Origin: G963556115 sp963666605
Lineage (GTDB): Bacteria > Planctomycetota > SZUA-567
Assembly (NCBI GenBank): GCA_965140405.1
Contig: OZ223208.1
Location: forward strand, 3,038,001-3,102,000
Direction: 5' to 3'
DNA length: 64,000 nt
The notes under the pieces are model-generated. The model did no database searches, had not been told where the DNA came from, and saw only the letters and a program-made list of their open reading frames with translations. Positions 34,707 to 43,919 of the stretch are shown piece by piece. The translations under genes and the position numbers were made by a program. How positions within the stretch are numbered: the first letter of the stretch is position 1; each line of letters begins with the position of its first letter.

Positions 34707-36080
34707 TTATACTGGTAGGTTTACCAGTTTTGGAGCAATTTGTGAGTGATATATTTTATAAGCGAAAATCCCGGTAATTATCAGACTAATAGCTTCTGTC
34801 AAGGGAAACGCGCTCCATACCCCAACGACCCCGTAGTGCATACCCAAAAAATATGCAAGTGGCAGAATAAGTAAAATTTGACGCGAGAATGAAGAAATTA
34901 GACTTATCCATGCGACACCAAATGCTTGAAACGCGGAGATAATTATAACAGAGCATCCCAATAGAGCAAAACCCAGACTGATTATTCGCGTACAAGTTAC
35001 CCCCATAGCGACCAATTCAGGGTTGTCACTAAATAACGACATCAAAGGCTTTGCCAGGAGACTAAAGCAGATACTACCTAAAAGCATAAAACAAACAGTA
35101 TAAATTATACTATATTTCACAGCATCTATTACTCTTTTTTTTATCTTCGCACCAAAATTAAATCCAACAACAGGCATCATTCCCTGAGTCAGACCAATAA
35201 CAGGCATAATTATAATTGCATAGGTCTTTGATACGGCACCATACACTGCAACTCCATTTACCGATAATCCAACAAGAATATAGTTTATACTACTAACTGT
35301 TAGTGCATTAAGCCCTTGAAATAGCATACTTGGAAGCCCTACTTTCAGTATTTCCTTAACAATATCTTTATCCATTTTAAAGTTAACGTGTAGCTTTTTA
35401 AGTTCCAACTTGAGGGGATTGTTGTGAACCACCTTGAGCGCGTAAAGCATACTCACAACCTGACCAATAACTGTTGCTAGAGCACCACCTACAACATCAA
35501 GCTGAGGAAATATCAACCAGCCAAATATCATTATAGGATCAAGTACTATATTTATAAGAGCACCTACGATTTGTACCTTCATTGAGCTTACCATTTCGCC
35601 TGTTGCCTGCTGAATACTTATAAGCACGAGACTAAGAATAAAACCAATAGAGCCATATACTACAATGTTCAAATATTGTAAGGCATACTTGAATGTTAGA
35701 GGGTCAGTAGTAAAAATGGTCACATACCTCTCAATTAAGAAGTAATTCAGCACAACAATCACCAACCAAGCAGCAATAGCAATAACGACACCATGCTCTG
35801 CTGCATTGGCAGCTTCTTTCATATCACCTTCACCGATCTTTCTCGATACATAAGAATTTATCCCTATTGATAAACCTGTAGCTACTGAAACAAGTAACAA
35901 TTGTATAGGAAAAGCGAGAGATAGCGCCGTGAGTGCTTCTTGACCTATCTGCGCAAGAAACATACTATCGATGACATTATATAGTGCCTGTACCAACATC
36001 GAAGTAATAGCAGGTATAGACATCACTATTATCAACTTCCTCATATCCATCTTTGCCATCTTATCAATATTTTTATTCAT
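34707..36080 (-). CDS. MATE-family multidrug/toxin efflux transporter
   Basis: The 457-residue protein has two MatE halves and about 12 membrane segments. The opening MRKLIIVMSIPAITSMLVQAL and the LAQIGQEALTALSLAFPI loop near residue 42 are typical, as is the second-half repeat GLPSMLFQGLNAL. MATE proteins export cationic drugs or toxins in exchange for sodium or protons. The pump and the MarR gene downstream form a self-regulated pair. The promoter upstream overlaps a palindrome. Confidence 0.9.
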   Translation of the reverse strand: MNKNIDKMAKMDMRKLIIVMSIPAITSMLVQALYNVIDSMFLAQIGQEALTALSLAFPIQLLLVSVATGLSIGINSYVSRKIGEGDMKEAANAAEHGVVIAIAAWLVIVVLNYFLIERYVTIFTTDPLTFKYALQYLNIVVYGSIGFILSLVLISIQQATGEMVSSMKVQIVGALINIVLDPIMIFGWLIFPQLDVVGGALATVIGQVVSMLYALKVVHNNPLKLELKKLHVNFKMDKDIVKEILKVGLPSMLFQGLNALTVSSINYILVGLSVNGVAVYGAVSKTYAIIIMPVIGLTQGMMPVVGFNFGAKIKKRVIDAVKYSIIYTVCFMLLGSICFSLLAKPLMSLFSDNPELVAMGVTCTRIISLGFALLGCSVIIISAFQAFGVAWISLISSFSRQILLILPLAYFLGMHYGVVGVWSAFPLTEAISLIITGIFAYKIYHSQIAPKLVNLPV

Positions 36081-36114
36081 TTAATCTTCCTTTTGATCGA
36101 ATTAGTTGCCTCGT

Positions 36115-36141
36115 GAAACCAAATAATAGCCAATTGGTTTC
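36115..36141. promoter_or_regulatory. Candidate MarR operator over the MATE promoter
   Basis: GAAACCAA (36115-36122) and its complement TTGGTTTC (36134-36141) form an 8-bp inverted repeat with an 11-base centre. The -10 of the promoter below lies between the half-sites, so a bound dimer would block it. Confidence 0.55.
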
Positions 36142-36150
36142 CAAAAGCAA
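36123..36150 (-). promoter_or_regulatory. Candidate promoter of the MATE pump gene
   Basis: The minus strand reads TTGCTT (36145-36150), 16 bases, TATTAT (36123-36128), about 43 bases upstream of the ATG. Confidence 0.5.
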
Positions 36151-36456
36151 CTACTATTAAATTTATACTTTGAAATTTTTACAAAACGCACAATTTACTT
36201 ATAGATCTCTCTAAAATATAAAACTAACCCATAACAATAATACGCCAGAGTCTAATTCCGATAATAATTGATATAATAAAGGTTTATATTTTTTTTTGGC
36301 TAATTATAATAAGTAGATAAGACGATATAATTTTGGTTCTTTCAAAAATTTTATATTTTTTTTGAAATGAATTGATATTAAAGAGAAATTAAGTAATGAA
36401 GAAGTCTAATTCTATATATTTTATAACCGAACAAGGTTGACTTAAGGAGATTAAAG
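36142..36456. other. Intergenic region between the MATE pump and OmpA lipoprotein genes
   Basis: Beyond the promoter and operator above, this very AT-rich interval shows no supported gene. A 14-codon frame at 36396-36440 has a poor ribosome site and is not called. AAGGAG precedes the OmpA-like start. Confidence 0.4.
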
Positions 36457-37290
36457 ATGAGTTTTGTTAAAAGGTCTGTACTAGCCGTTATTGCTGCTAT
36501 TGTACTAACCGCCCTGCCTGGATGTGAAAATATTTCAGGCGTAAAGGAAGAGAACCAGCAGCTTAGAGAGATTATTCTAAAGCAGGAAGATGAAAATCGC
36601 AAATTGATGGGTGAACTAGAAGCGCTACGCCTGCGCCCAGAAGGAATCGATCCAGCTGAGCTAGAAGCGCGTGAGATCGAGATCAATAAGCGTGAGAAGC
36701 AACTTGCTGTTCTACGTACCGCTCTAAGACAGATGCAGGGTCAGGTAGCCCTATCAGAAAGGGTTGAGAGCCAACTTCAAGCACTAGCAGACGAGCTTGG
36801 CGGTGAACTTGTAGGCAATAAACTGATTCTACCTATGGACTACTACTTTAAATCTGGTCAGTACACACTTATGGCACAAGGCAAGAAGAACCTAGACCGT
36901 TTTGCAGAAGTACTCAAAGACTACCACCTACAGCTAATGATTGTTGGCCATACAGACAACGTGCCTATCAAAAATCTTAAGAAACGTGGTATCACCAGTA
37001 ACCGCCTATTATCTCTATACAGATCAATGGCAGTACTCAACGAACTTGAAAAAGCAGGTTATGACAAGAACTTGATGTACCCAACAGGCTGGGGTGAGCT
37101 AAAGCCTCTCTATCCAAACAATTCTGCAAAGAATCGTCAACTAAACCGCCGAGTAGAGATCTATGTAGATCCATCAGGAAGCGGACTACTAAACGCCTCA
37201 GCTATTACAGATGTAGAACCGACTTATGGCGCCCCACTATCTTCTAACGAGATGTATGGCGACGGCGGCCCAGTAATTGCTCAGGACTAG
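36457..37290 (+). CDS. OmpA-family lipoprotein with coiled coil
   Basis: The 277-residue protein starts with a lipoprotein signal peptide (lipobox LPGC, cysteine near residue 23). Residues about 30-110 are a charged heptad-rich coiled coil. Residues about 120-240 form an OmpA C-terminal domain that binds peptidoglycan: GHTDNVP near residue 167, the SNRLLSLYRS helix, then GWGELKPLYPN and NRQLNRRVEI with the ligand arginine. The tail is Gly/Pro-rich. It would tether the outer membrane to the cell wall, like Pal or MotB-like proteins. No Tol genes are adjacent. Confidence 0.88.
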   Translation: MSFVKRSVLAVIAAIVLTALPGCENISGVKEENQQLREIILKQEDENRKLMGELEALRLRPEGIDPAELEAREIEINKREKQLAVLRTALRQMQGQVALSERVESQLQALADELGGELVGNKLILPMDYYFKSGQYTLMAQGKKNLDRFAEVLKDYHLQLMIVGHTDNVPIKNLKKRGITSNRLLSLYRSMAVLNELEKAGYDKNLMYPTGWGELKPLYPNNSAKNRQLNRRVEIYVDPSGSGLLNASAITDVEPTYGAPLSSNEMYGDGGPVIAQD

Positions 37291-37340
37291 AAACTAGCAA
37301 AAAAAAATTAAGCCAACCTACTAAAATATGCAGTAATCCT

Positions 37341-37380
37341 ATAATTATAGGGCAGAACATTGACTCTGCTCTATAATTAT
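37341..37380 (+). terminator. Hairpin after the OmpA lipoprotein gene
   Basis: A 16-bp stem with one G-U pair (37341-37356 with 37365-37380) and an 8-base loop. The T tract is poor. Confidence 0.55.
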
Positions 37381-37461
37381 TACTTAAATCCCTCCAATAC
37401 TAGCTATATCTTTTTAATAAAATAGCCTCATAAGCAATATAACAGTTAAAAGGAAATGAGA

Positions 37462-38826
37462 ATGAAGTCAATACTTTCAAGAGCTCAAAGGTTTACCAAC
37501 GAAATATACTTACGCCATAAAATTCTCAACAAAGGTGGTATTACTTACCACCAGCACTTGTTTATTGCAGAAGCAATTGAGTCACTTCGTCCAAAAAAAA
37601 TACTAGAAATCGGGGTTCAAATGGGGTGCACGTCTGCATTCCTCTTACGTTACTTAGAACTTACAGGATTATCCGACACAGAGTTATTCAGTGTAGACAT
37701 TATCTCTGAATGGTATCAACAAGACACCAAAGTGCACCACAAAGTAGGAGAGGAAGTTGACAAGCATAATGCTCCGAAGAAAAACTGGAAATTACTTACT
37801 AACAACGTAGTCGCAGCATCGCAAAATACCAATATTATAGGAACAGACGTTGAGTTATGCATATTAGACACATCTCATGTTTACCCTGGTGAAATTCTTG
37901 ATTTTCTAATGGTTCTGCCTATGCTTAAGAAAAATGCTACCCTATTTATACACGACATATTAATGTCGCGTCACTCAATATACAGCGATGTAACCTCTAT
38001 GCTCTTCAGTGCTATTCCTGGCGAAAAATCCTTCCCTCGGACAAATATGTTTGCTTCAATAAAAGAAAACATAGGTAAGGTTATTTTGAGCTCTGATATA
38101 TACAATAACCTTATTGGAGTATTTAATTTACTCACAGTAGAATGGCAAAGGCCATTAAGCGCAGATTTCCTAAATGGGCTATTTACTTATTTCTCAAACT
38201 ACTATAATATGGATTGCATGGATTTATTTACTCATGCCTGTTATTTGCAGACGAAGAGCGATCTAAAAAAATTATACCACAACTCTTGCCCTGTATGTGA
38301 AGATAATGCAGAAAAGTCCTGCATTCCTCCACTCAATACGGACAATTCGTGTTCTAGATGTAACTCAAGTATATCACAAAGAGTACTTAGAAAAATATCG
38401 CACTATATGAGTATCAATACAGAAGAATTAAGTGTTTTATCAGACAAAACAGACACTGCGCTTCCCCCAGAAATCATTGAAATATCAAAAGATATAAGAG
38501 ACTTATCAGTATACCAAGATAATTTCAACTTAATAATGCTCAATATTAATAGCACAAACCTTGATATAGTAGTCAAAATATTAGATCAACTTCCGAAACT
38601 CCTTTCACCTGAAGGAATTGCCATTGTCAGCCTTATTGATCTTTCAAAAGTCAGTATAATGAACAACGAAATCCTAGAAAGTATCTCCTCAGACTCTCAA
38701 AAATTTAAAGAATACTACAAGGTAAATTTTGCAGAAATTGATTGCCCAACGCAAAAAATTGAAACAATATATATAATTTCTCAAAGCAAAGTAAGTATAG
38801 ATACTTTGTTTAATATTAAGCAATAA
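37462..38826 (+). CDS. Two-domain methyltransferase-like protein with internal cysteine motif
   Basis: I start at the second ATG (37462), better spaced from AAAGG, giving 454 residues. Residues about 25-200 are a class I SAM methyltransferase of the Methyltransf_24 type: KKILEIGVQMGCTSAFLLRY is the SAM-binding glycine motif, and ELCILDTSHVYPGEILDF plus ATLFIHDI are later strands. Near residues 278-305 two cysteine pairs (CPVC and CSRC) resemble a zinc ribbon. The remaining 150 residues read like a second, worn methyltransferase fold (FNLIMLNIN, then LPKLLSPEGIAIVSLID) without its glycine loop. The substrate is unknown; a glycan or protein target is possible. It is a single gene between lipoprotein and groES. 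Confidence 0.6.
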   Translation: MKSILSRAQRFTNEIYLRHKILNKGGITYHQHLFIAEAIESLRPKKILEIGVQMGCTSAFLLRYLELTGLSDTELFSVDIISEWYQQDTKVHHKVGEEVDKHNAPKKNWKLLTNNVVAASQNTNIIGTDVELCILDTSHVYPGEILDFLMVLPMLKKNATLFIHDILMSRHSIYSDVTSMLFSAIPGEKSFPRTNMFASIKENIGKVILSSDIYNNLIGVFNLLTVEWQRPLSADFLNGLFTYFSNYYNMDCMDLFTHACYLQTKSDLKKLYHNSCPVCEDNAEKSCIPPLNTDNSCSRCNSSISQRVLRKISHYMSINTEELSVLSDKTDTALPPEIIEISKDIRDLSVYQDNFNLIMLNINSTNLDIVVKILDQLPKLLSPEGIAIVSLIDLSKVSIMNNEILESISSDSQKFKEYYKVNFAEIDCPTQKIETIYIISQSKVSIDTLFNIKQ

Positions 38827-39101
38827 AAACATTATCAAACAGGTAGAGTTAAGTCATTTTGACCCAAAAAGATATTAAGCACAGCTATAATACTAAAACA
38901 AAAAATCAAATATAACTACCTGCTCCACAACACCTTATTCACCAAACACAAATCCAATGCAATATTGGCACAGTAATTGTTCATTAATTATAAGATGTAA
39001 AAGAGATAACCATTCTTGTCAAAGGGACAGGGTTGGTTTTCATCACAAACAACTAAAAATGTATCTATTTTTCGAAACTATTATAACAAAGGAGCTAAGA
39101 A

Positions 39102-39389
39102 ATGGGTTTTCAACCTCTAGGTGACAAAATTATTGTTAAGCGTCTAGAAGCAGCAAGCATGACCAAAGGCGGTATCGTTCTTCCAGATTCAGCAAAAGAG
39201 AAGCCAAAGGAAGGCGTAGTTATCGCAGTAGGACCAGGCAAAGTATGTAATGATGGTACGCGCAGCCAGATGCAGCTAAAGAAGGATGATCAAGTTCTAT
39301 TCACTTCATATGCAGGTACCGAGGTAAAGTTTGAAGGTGAAGAGTTCCTTATCATGACTGAAGAGGACGTTCTCGCAGTTGTAGAGTAG
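39102..39389 (+). CDS. groES: Co-chaperonin GroES
   Basis: The 95-residue protein has the standard GroES start (PLGDKIIVKRLEAA), the mobile loop SMTKGGIVLPDSAKEKP that binds GroEL, and a C-terminal LIMTEEDVLAVVE. It forms the heptameric lid of the chaperonin. GGAGC precedes the ATG. I see no CIRCE element (TTAGCACTC-N9-GAGTGCTAA) in the 275 bases upstream, so HrcA control is not supported. Confidence 0.97.
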   Translation: MGFQPLGDKIIVKRLEAASMTKGGIVLPDSAKEKPKEGVVIAVGPGKVCNDGTRSQMQLKKDDQVLFTSYAGTEVKFEGEEFLIMTEEDVLAVVE

Positions 39390-39465
39390 TTAGAACTGTT
39401 ATTACAAGTCATAAATTTCGAACCATATTTCATAATAAATACAACAAATTTTAAGGAGCTAAAAT

Positions 39466-41121
39466 ATGTCAGCAAAAAAACTTGCCTTTGATGTAGACGC
39501 AAGAGAAGCAATAAGAAGCGGTGTAAAGCAACTTGCAAAAGCAGTAAAAGTTACCCTAGGTCCAAGGGGTCGTAACGTGGTTATCGAAAAAGCTTTCGGC
39601 GCACCTACAGTTACAAAAGATGGTGTTAGTGTTGCAAAAGAGATCGAGTTAGAAGACGCATATGAAAATATGGGCGCACAGATGGTCAAATCTGTAGCTA
39701 GCAAGACCTCTGATATCGCTGGTGACGGTACTACTACAGCTACAGTACTTGCAGAAGCAATCTTTGAAGAAGGTCTCAAGAATGTAACCGCTGGTGCATC
39801 TGCTATGGCTCTCAAGCGTGGTATTGACAAAGCAACAACAGCGATTATTGATGAACTTAAGAAGATCTCAAAGCCGGTAAAGAGCAGCAAAGAAATCGAG
39901 CAGGTAGCAACAATTTCAGCAAACGGCGATAATGAAATTGGTGAAAAGATTGCTGCAGCAATGGATAAGGTTGGTAAAGACGGCGTTATCACTGTTGAAG
40001 AAGGTAAAGCACTTGAGACGACTATCGACCTTGTAGAAGGCATGCAGTTCGATAAGGGTTATTTGTCACCACACTTTGTCACAAACGCTCAAGATATGTC
40101 ATGCGTGATGGAAAATCCTTATATTCTAGTTCATGAGGCAAAACTTTCAAATATCAAGGATCTAGTTCCTGTTCTTGAAAAGGTTGCTCAAGAAAGAAAG
40201 CCACTTCTTATCATAGCTGAAGATGTTGAAGGTGAAGCACTTGCAGCACTTGTTATCAACCGCCTACGTGGTACTATCAATGTCTGTGCAGTAAAAGCTC
40301 CAGGATACGGCGACCGTAGAAAAGCAATGCTCGAAGATATTGCCATCCTGACTGACGCCCAAGGTGTATTTGCAGACCTAGGCATCAATCTAGAAGAGCT
40401 AGATGCTAATGCTCTAGGTACTGCGAAGAAGGTAATTGTTGACAAAGAGAGCTGCACAATCATTGAAGGTGCAGGTACTACAGCAAATGTCAAAGCTCGT
40501 ATCGCTCAGATTAGAGCAGAGATAGAGAACAGTACTTCAGACTACGACAGCGAGAAGCTACAGGAAAGACTTGCGAAACTTGCAGGTGGTGTTGCTCAGA
40601 TCAACGTAGGCGCTGCTACAGAAGTTGAGATGAAAGAGAAGAAAGCACGTGTAGAAGATGCGCTTCACGCTACAAGAGCAGCAGTAGAAGAAGGTATCGT
40701 ACCTGGTGGTGGTGTTGCCCTAGTTAGAGCGAGCAAGGTTCTTGACAAGCTCAAGGGTGAAGGCGATGAAGAACAGATCGGTATAGATATTATCCGCCGT
40801 GCACTATCTGCTCCAATGCGCACAATAGCATCAAACGCAGGTAAAGAAGGAGCAATAATAATCCAGAATGTTCAAGAGAGCAAAGAAGCATCATACGGCT
40901 ATGATGCACGTAATGATAAGTACGTAGATATGCTAAAAGAAGGTATCATAGACCCAACAAAGGTCACACGTAGTGCTCTTCAGAATGCTGCGTCGATCAG
41001 TGGTCTACTACTAACAACAGACTGTGTTATCGCAGAGATTCCATCTAAGGCTCCAGCAATGCCTCCAATGCCAGGTGGAGGTGGTATGGGAGGAATGGGT
41101 GGTATGGGCGGCATGATGTAA
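39466..41121 (+). CDS. groL: Chaperonin GroEL
   Basis: The 551-residue protein is a full GroEL: KVTLGPRGRNVVIEK near residue 28, the ATP motif AGDGTTTATVLA near residue 86, and the C-terminal GGM repeat that lines the folding chamber. It assembles into a double heptamer for folding cytosolic proteins with GroES. It lies 76 bases downstream of groES. A terminator follows at 41157. Confidence 0.98.
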   Translation: MSAKKLAFDVDAREAIRSGVKQLAKAVKVTLGPRGRNVVIEKAFGAPTVTKDGVSVAKEIELEDAYENMGAQMVKSVASKTSDIAGDGTTTATVLAEAIFEEGLKNVTAGASAMALKRGIDKATTAIIDELKKISKPVKSSKEIEQVATISANGDNEIGEKIAAAMDKVGKDGVITVEEGKALETTIDLVEGMQFDKGYLSPHFVTNAQDMSCVMENPYILVHEAKLSNIKDLVPVLEKVAQERKPLLIIAEDVEGEALAALVINRLRGTINVCAVKAPGYGDRRKAMLEDIAILTDAQGVFADLGINLEELDANALGTAKKVIVDKESCTIIEGAGTTANVKARIAQIRAEIENSTSDYDSEKLQERLAKLAGGVAQINVGAATEVEMKEKKARVEDALHATRAAVEEGIVPGGGVALVRASKVLDKLKGEGDEEQIGIDIIRRALSAPMRTIASNAGKEGAIIIQNVQESKEASYGYDARNDKYVDMLKEGIIDPTKVTRSALQNAASISGLLLTTDCVIAEIPSKAPAMPPMPGGGGMGGMGGMGGMM

Positions 41122-41156
41122 GCACCGCAACATAAAACCTAATCTTTTGCAACCTT

Positions 41157-41193
41157 GATATTTCCGCATCTATTTGGTGCGGAAATATCTTTT
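41157..41193 (+). terminator. groEL terminator
   Basis: A 14-bp stem with one G-U pair (41157-41170 with 41176-41189) is followed by TTTT. Confidence 0.85.
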
Positions 41194-41210
41194 CAAATAA
41201 AGGAAAACAA

Positions 41211-42095
41211 TTGACGAATTTTAATAATACTCATACTGGAGCTTTCTACGTTGCAGCCTGTATTATACTATGGTCACTAATACCTTCATTTGCCAAATTT
41301 GCTCAGAACACACTAGACCAGCACCAGTACATGTTCTACTCCTCAACAGTATCATTTATTACCCTCCTATGTATTTCCATTTACCAAAAAAAAGCAGGCG
41401 AGGTCTTTTCATATTCAATAAAGACCCTCTCCCTGCTCCTCCTTCTTGGCTTCTTAAATTTCCTCTATTACCTACTATTATATCTAGGGTACAAGGAGGC
41501 GAATGGTCTTGAAGTACTAGTAATACAGTATCTTTGGCCAATATTCATAGTTGTACTTTCATTAATTCTTTTAAAAGAGAAATTATCAAAAAATAAGGTA
41601 CTCTCAGTGCTAATTGGCTTTACCGGAGTGACTATAGTTATAACAAAAGGAAACATTCACCAACTAGATTTTTCAAACCTTAACATATTACTTATAGTAA
41701 TGATTGGAACATTTTCATTTGCACTCTTCTCAGTACTCAGCAAGACTATAAAAGTAAACCTAACCAATTCCGTAATGATTTACTTTCTAGCAGCCTCAAT
41801 ATACTCATACATATCTATAAATACCTTTTCACGCATGACCTTTCCTCTTCCGAATGACTGGATATCGATCATTATTAATGGAGTATTCCTAAATGGCATT
41901 AGTTATTTATTCTGGATCAAAGCTCTTAAACAAATGGATGCATCACAAGTAGCACCATATATATTTATTACGCCCATCCTTTCAGCATCCCTATTAATAC
42001 TAATATTTAATGAACCAATACTGCCAGTATATTATATCGGCCTAATACTCGTAATAATTTCCGGCTTAATAAACACCAAATTTAGCAGACATTGA
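41211..42095 (+). CDS. EamA (DMT) family permease
   Basis: The 294-residue protein has about ten membrane segments in two EamA halves. Typical features are the N-terminal CIILWSLIPSFAKF, GYKEANGLEVLVIQYLWPIF in the first half and ALKQMDASQVAPYIFITPI in the second. DMT transporters export amino acids, nucleosides or other metabolites. The start is TTG at 41211, six bases after AGGA. The substrate is unknown. Confidence 0.82.
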   Translation: MTNFNNTHTGAFYVAACIILWSLIPSFAKFAQNTLDQHQYMFYSSTVSFITLLCISIYQKKAGEVFSYSIKTLSLLLLLGFLNFLYYLLLYLGYKEANGLEVLVIQYLWPIFIVVLSLILLKEKLSKNKVLSVLIGFTGVTIVITKGNIHQLDFSNLNILLIVMIGTFSFALFSVLSKTIKVNLTNSVMIYFLAASIYSYISINTFSRMTFPLPNDWISIIINGVFLNGISYLFWIKALKQMDASQVAPYIFITPILSASLLILIFNEPILPVYYIGLILVIISGLINTKFSRH

Positions 42096-42458
42096 CGACA
42101 GCAATAAATCAAAGAATAAAACGAATATTGCAGAGGACTAAAAAATTTTGTCATTTTCATATTATCCCACCGACAATGACATCCACCAACAAACAATACA
42201 CTAATCAAAACTTAGTAATCTTAAAGCACTAAAGTTTGTACATACTCACAACCTAATACTCCTCATAATTATATTACAACTTATACCAAAGTATACACCT
42301 CAAAAAACATATCACGAACCAATCCTAACGTTTGAAACCTTTACAATTATATCAGAAAAAAGAATAGAGATATTTTAAAAAAAGTAGTAAAATAGAATCA
42401 TAGCTCTTACAGCAACTCTTCAGATACAAGTATATCGCGTATAAGAAAGTCTATAATT
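42096..42458. other. Intergenic region before the hybrid sensor kinase
   Basis: This 363-base AT-rich interval has no supported gene. A 7-bp inverted repeat (TGTCATT with AATGACA near 42150-42182) is the only structure I noticed. Confidence 0.35.
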
Positions 42459-43919
42459 ATGAGCAAAAAAACAAAGCTAGTATTAATGTTTCTTATAATC
42501 ATATTCTCATGTACCCCTTTACATGCTGGAACTACACGCAGAAAGATATTAGTCCCTGCTTTCAATATATCCCCACTATTTATTTTTTCTGAAGACGGCA
42601 AACCAAGTGGGGTCGGTTACGACCTACTAAAAGAAATGGCAATACTAGAAAACTGGGATCTTGAAGTTACCGAGCTTCCAATAAAGGATCTACTTCACAA
42701 ATTTGAGACAGACCGTGATGAGAATGTAAGCATGATAACATTTCTTGCATTCGACAAAGAGCGTGAAAAATTCTTAGATTACACCAAGAACTCAGTACTG
42801 AATATTTGTGGCACCTTGGTAACAACTCCTGAGAATAGACTTCAAAAGTTATCTGATCTAAGAGATAAGGATGTAGTAATTCTTGAAGCTGGTCTACCCG
42901 CAGATGTATTCAAGGATATGATCTTAGAACTTGATATTGACTGTAATATTATTAGAGTTAAAAATTATCCAGAGCTACTCGACTTTGTTGTTGCACACCC
43001 AGAATCAGTTGGACTGATCAATAACTACACATTTTACTATTATTCTACATTTATAAAGTATGAGGATCTTGTTTCAACCCTACTTGTTCTACCTAGCTTT
43101 AGTGAAAAGTATGCGGTCAGAAAAGGTATGGACAGTGATATCCTTGAGACGGTCAATTCATATCTTGAAGAATGGAAGAGAGACTCAAGCAGTCCTTTCG
43201 CTGCAATCTATGAAAAATGGGACAAGGGCAAGCAAGTGGAGAGAAGCTTGATTACAAGATTATCAACACTAGAATTGCTGTCAGTACCTATAGTATTATT
43301 TGCATTATTACTATGGATTGTCCTATTACGCTACCGCATAAGAGTAAATACCAAAAAGATCCAGTCAAAAGAACTTGATTTAAAAGCGACATTGATGAGT
43401 ATTGGCGATGGTGTACTGGTAATTGATACCAACAGAAACATTTTGAACATCAATCCTGTTGCGACCAAGCTTCTAGCAACCAGTAACTCAGAAGTAGCAA
43501 GTATTTCAAATCTATTCACCTTGTTAGACTCAGAAACCCGAGAAGTCATTCCCAACCCTATCGACATACTATTAACAAAAAAATCTCTTCTAAACCAATA
43601 TGGCACATGTCTTCTCCAGAATGTATTGGATGAGCAATATATTATAAACTATACTGCCTCACCAATATACCTTGAAACAACGCAAAAAGGTGTTGTTTTT
43701 GTATTTAGAGATATTACAGAAGAAGCTAGAAATATCGACATAATTGCCCAGTCCGAGCGTGAAAAATCTCAAATGCTTGAGTCTGTAAACGAAGCTATCT
43801 TTGTGTACGATATCGACCTAAAGCTAGTAAATTTGAATAATATTGCCAAGCAGACGGTTTTACGCCAGAACAGGCAGGACAAATGTCATAGGTTTGCAGT
43901 GTACCCAACTAATGCATAA
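42459..43919 (+). CDS. Hybrid sensor histidine kinase, fragment 1 (binding protein domain, TM, PAS)
   Basis: The frame starts with a signal peptide (LVLMFLIIIFSCTPLHA) followed by a type II periplasmic-binding domain (about residues 28-255) like those of amino-acid-binding sensors. A membrane helix follows near residues 272-292 (VPIVLFALLLWIVLL), then a PAS domain (LMSIGDGVLVIDTNRNILNINP) and the start of a second one (VNEAIFVYDIDLKLVNLNN). The true sequence continues in the next frame: removing one T from the four T at 43858-43861 gives QTVYARTGRTNVIG, a natural PAS continuation. After that point this frame's last 20 residues are spurious. The gene at 42459-45655 is thus one broken hybrid kinase. 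Confidence 0.75.
   Translation: MSKKTKLVLMFLIIIFSCTPLHAGTTRRKILVPAFNISPLFIFSEDGKPSGVGYDLLKEMAILENWDLEVTELPIKDLLHKFETDRDENVSMITFLAFDKEREKFLDYTKNSVLNICGTLVTTPENRLQKLSDLRDKDVVILEAGLPADVFKDMILELDIDCNIIRVKNYPELLDFVVAHPESVGLINNYTFYYYSTFIKYEDLVSTLLVLPSFSEKYAVRKGMDSDILETVNSYLEEWKRDSSSPFAAIYEKWDKGKQVERSLITRLSTLELLSVPIVLFALLLWIVLLRYRIRVNTKKIQSKELDLKATLMSIGDGVLVIDTNRNILNINPVATKLLATSNSEVASISNLFTLLDSETREVIPNPIDILLTKKSLLNQYGTCLLQNVLDEQYIINYTASPIYLETTQKGVVFVFRDITEEARNIDIIAQSEREKSQMLESVNEAIFVYDIDLKLVNLNNIAKQTVLRQNRQDKCHRFAVYPTNA

Noticed and set aside
36396..36440. 14-codon leader peptide before the OmpA lipoprotein gene
   Set aside because: The ribosome site is poor, and there is no codon bias or attenuator hairpin to support a leader.
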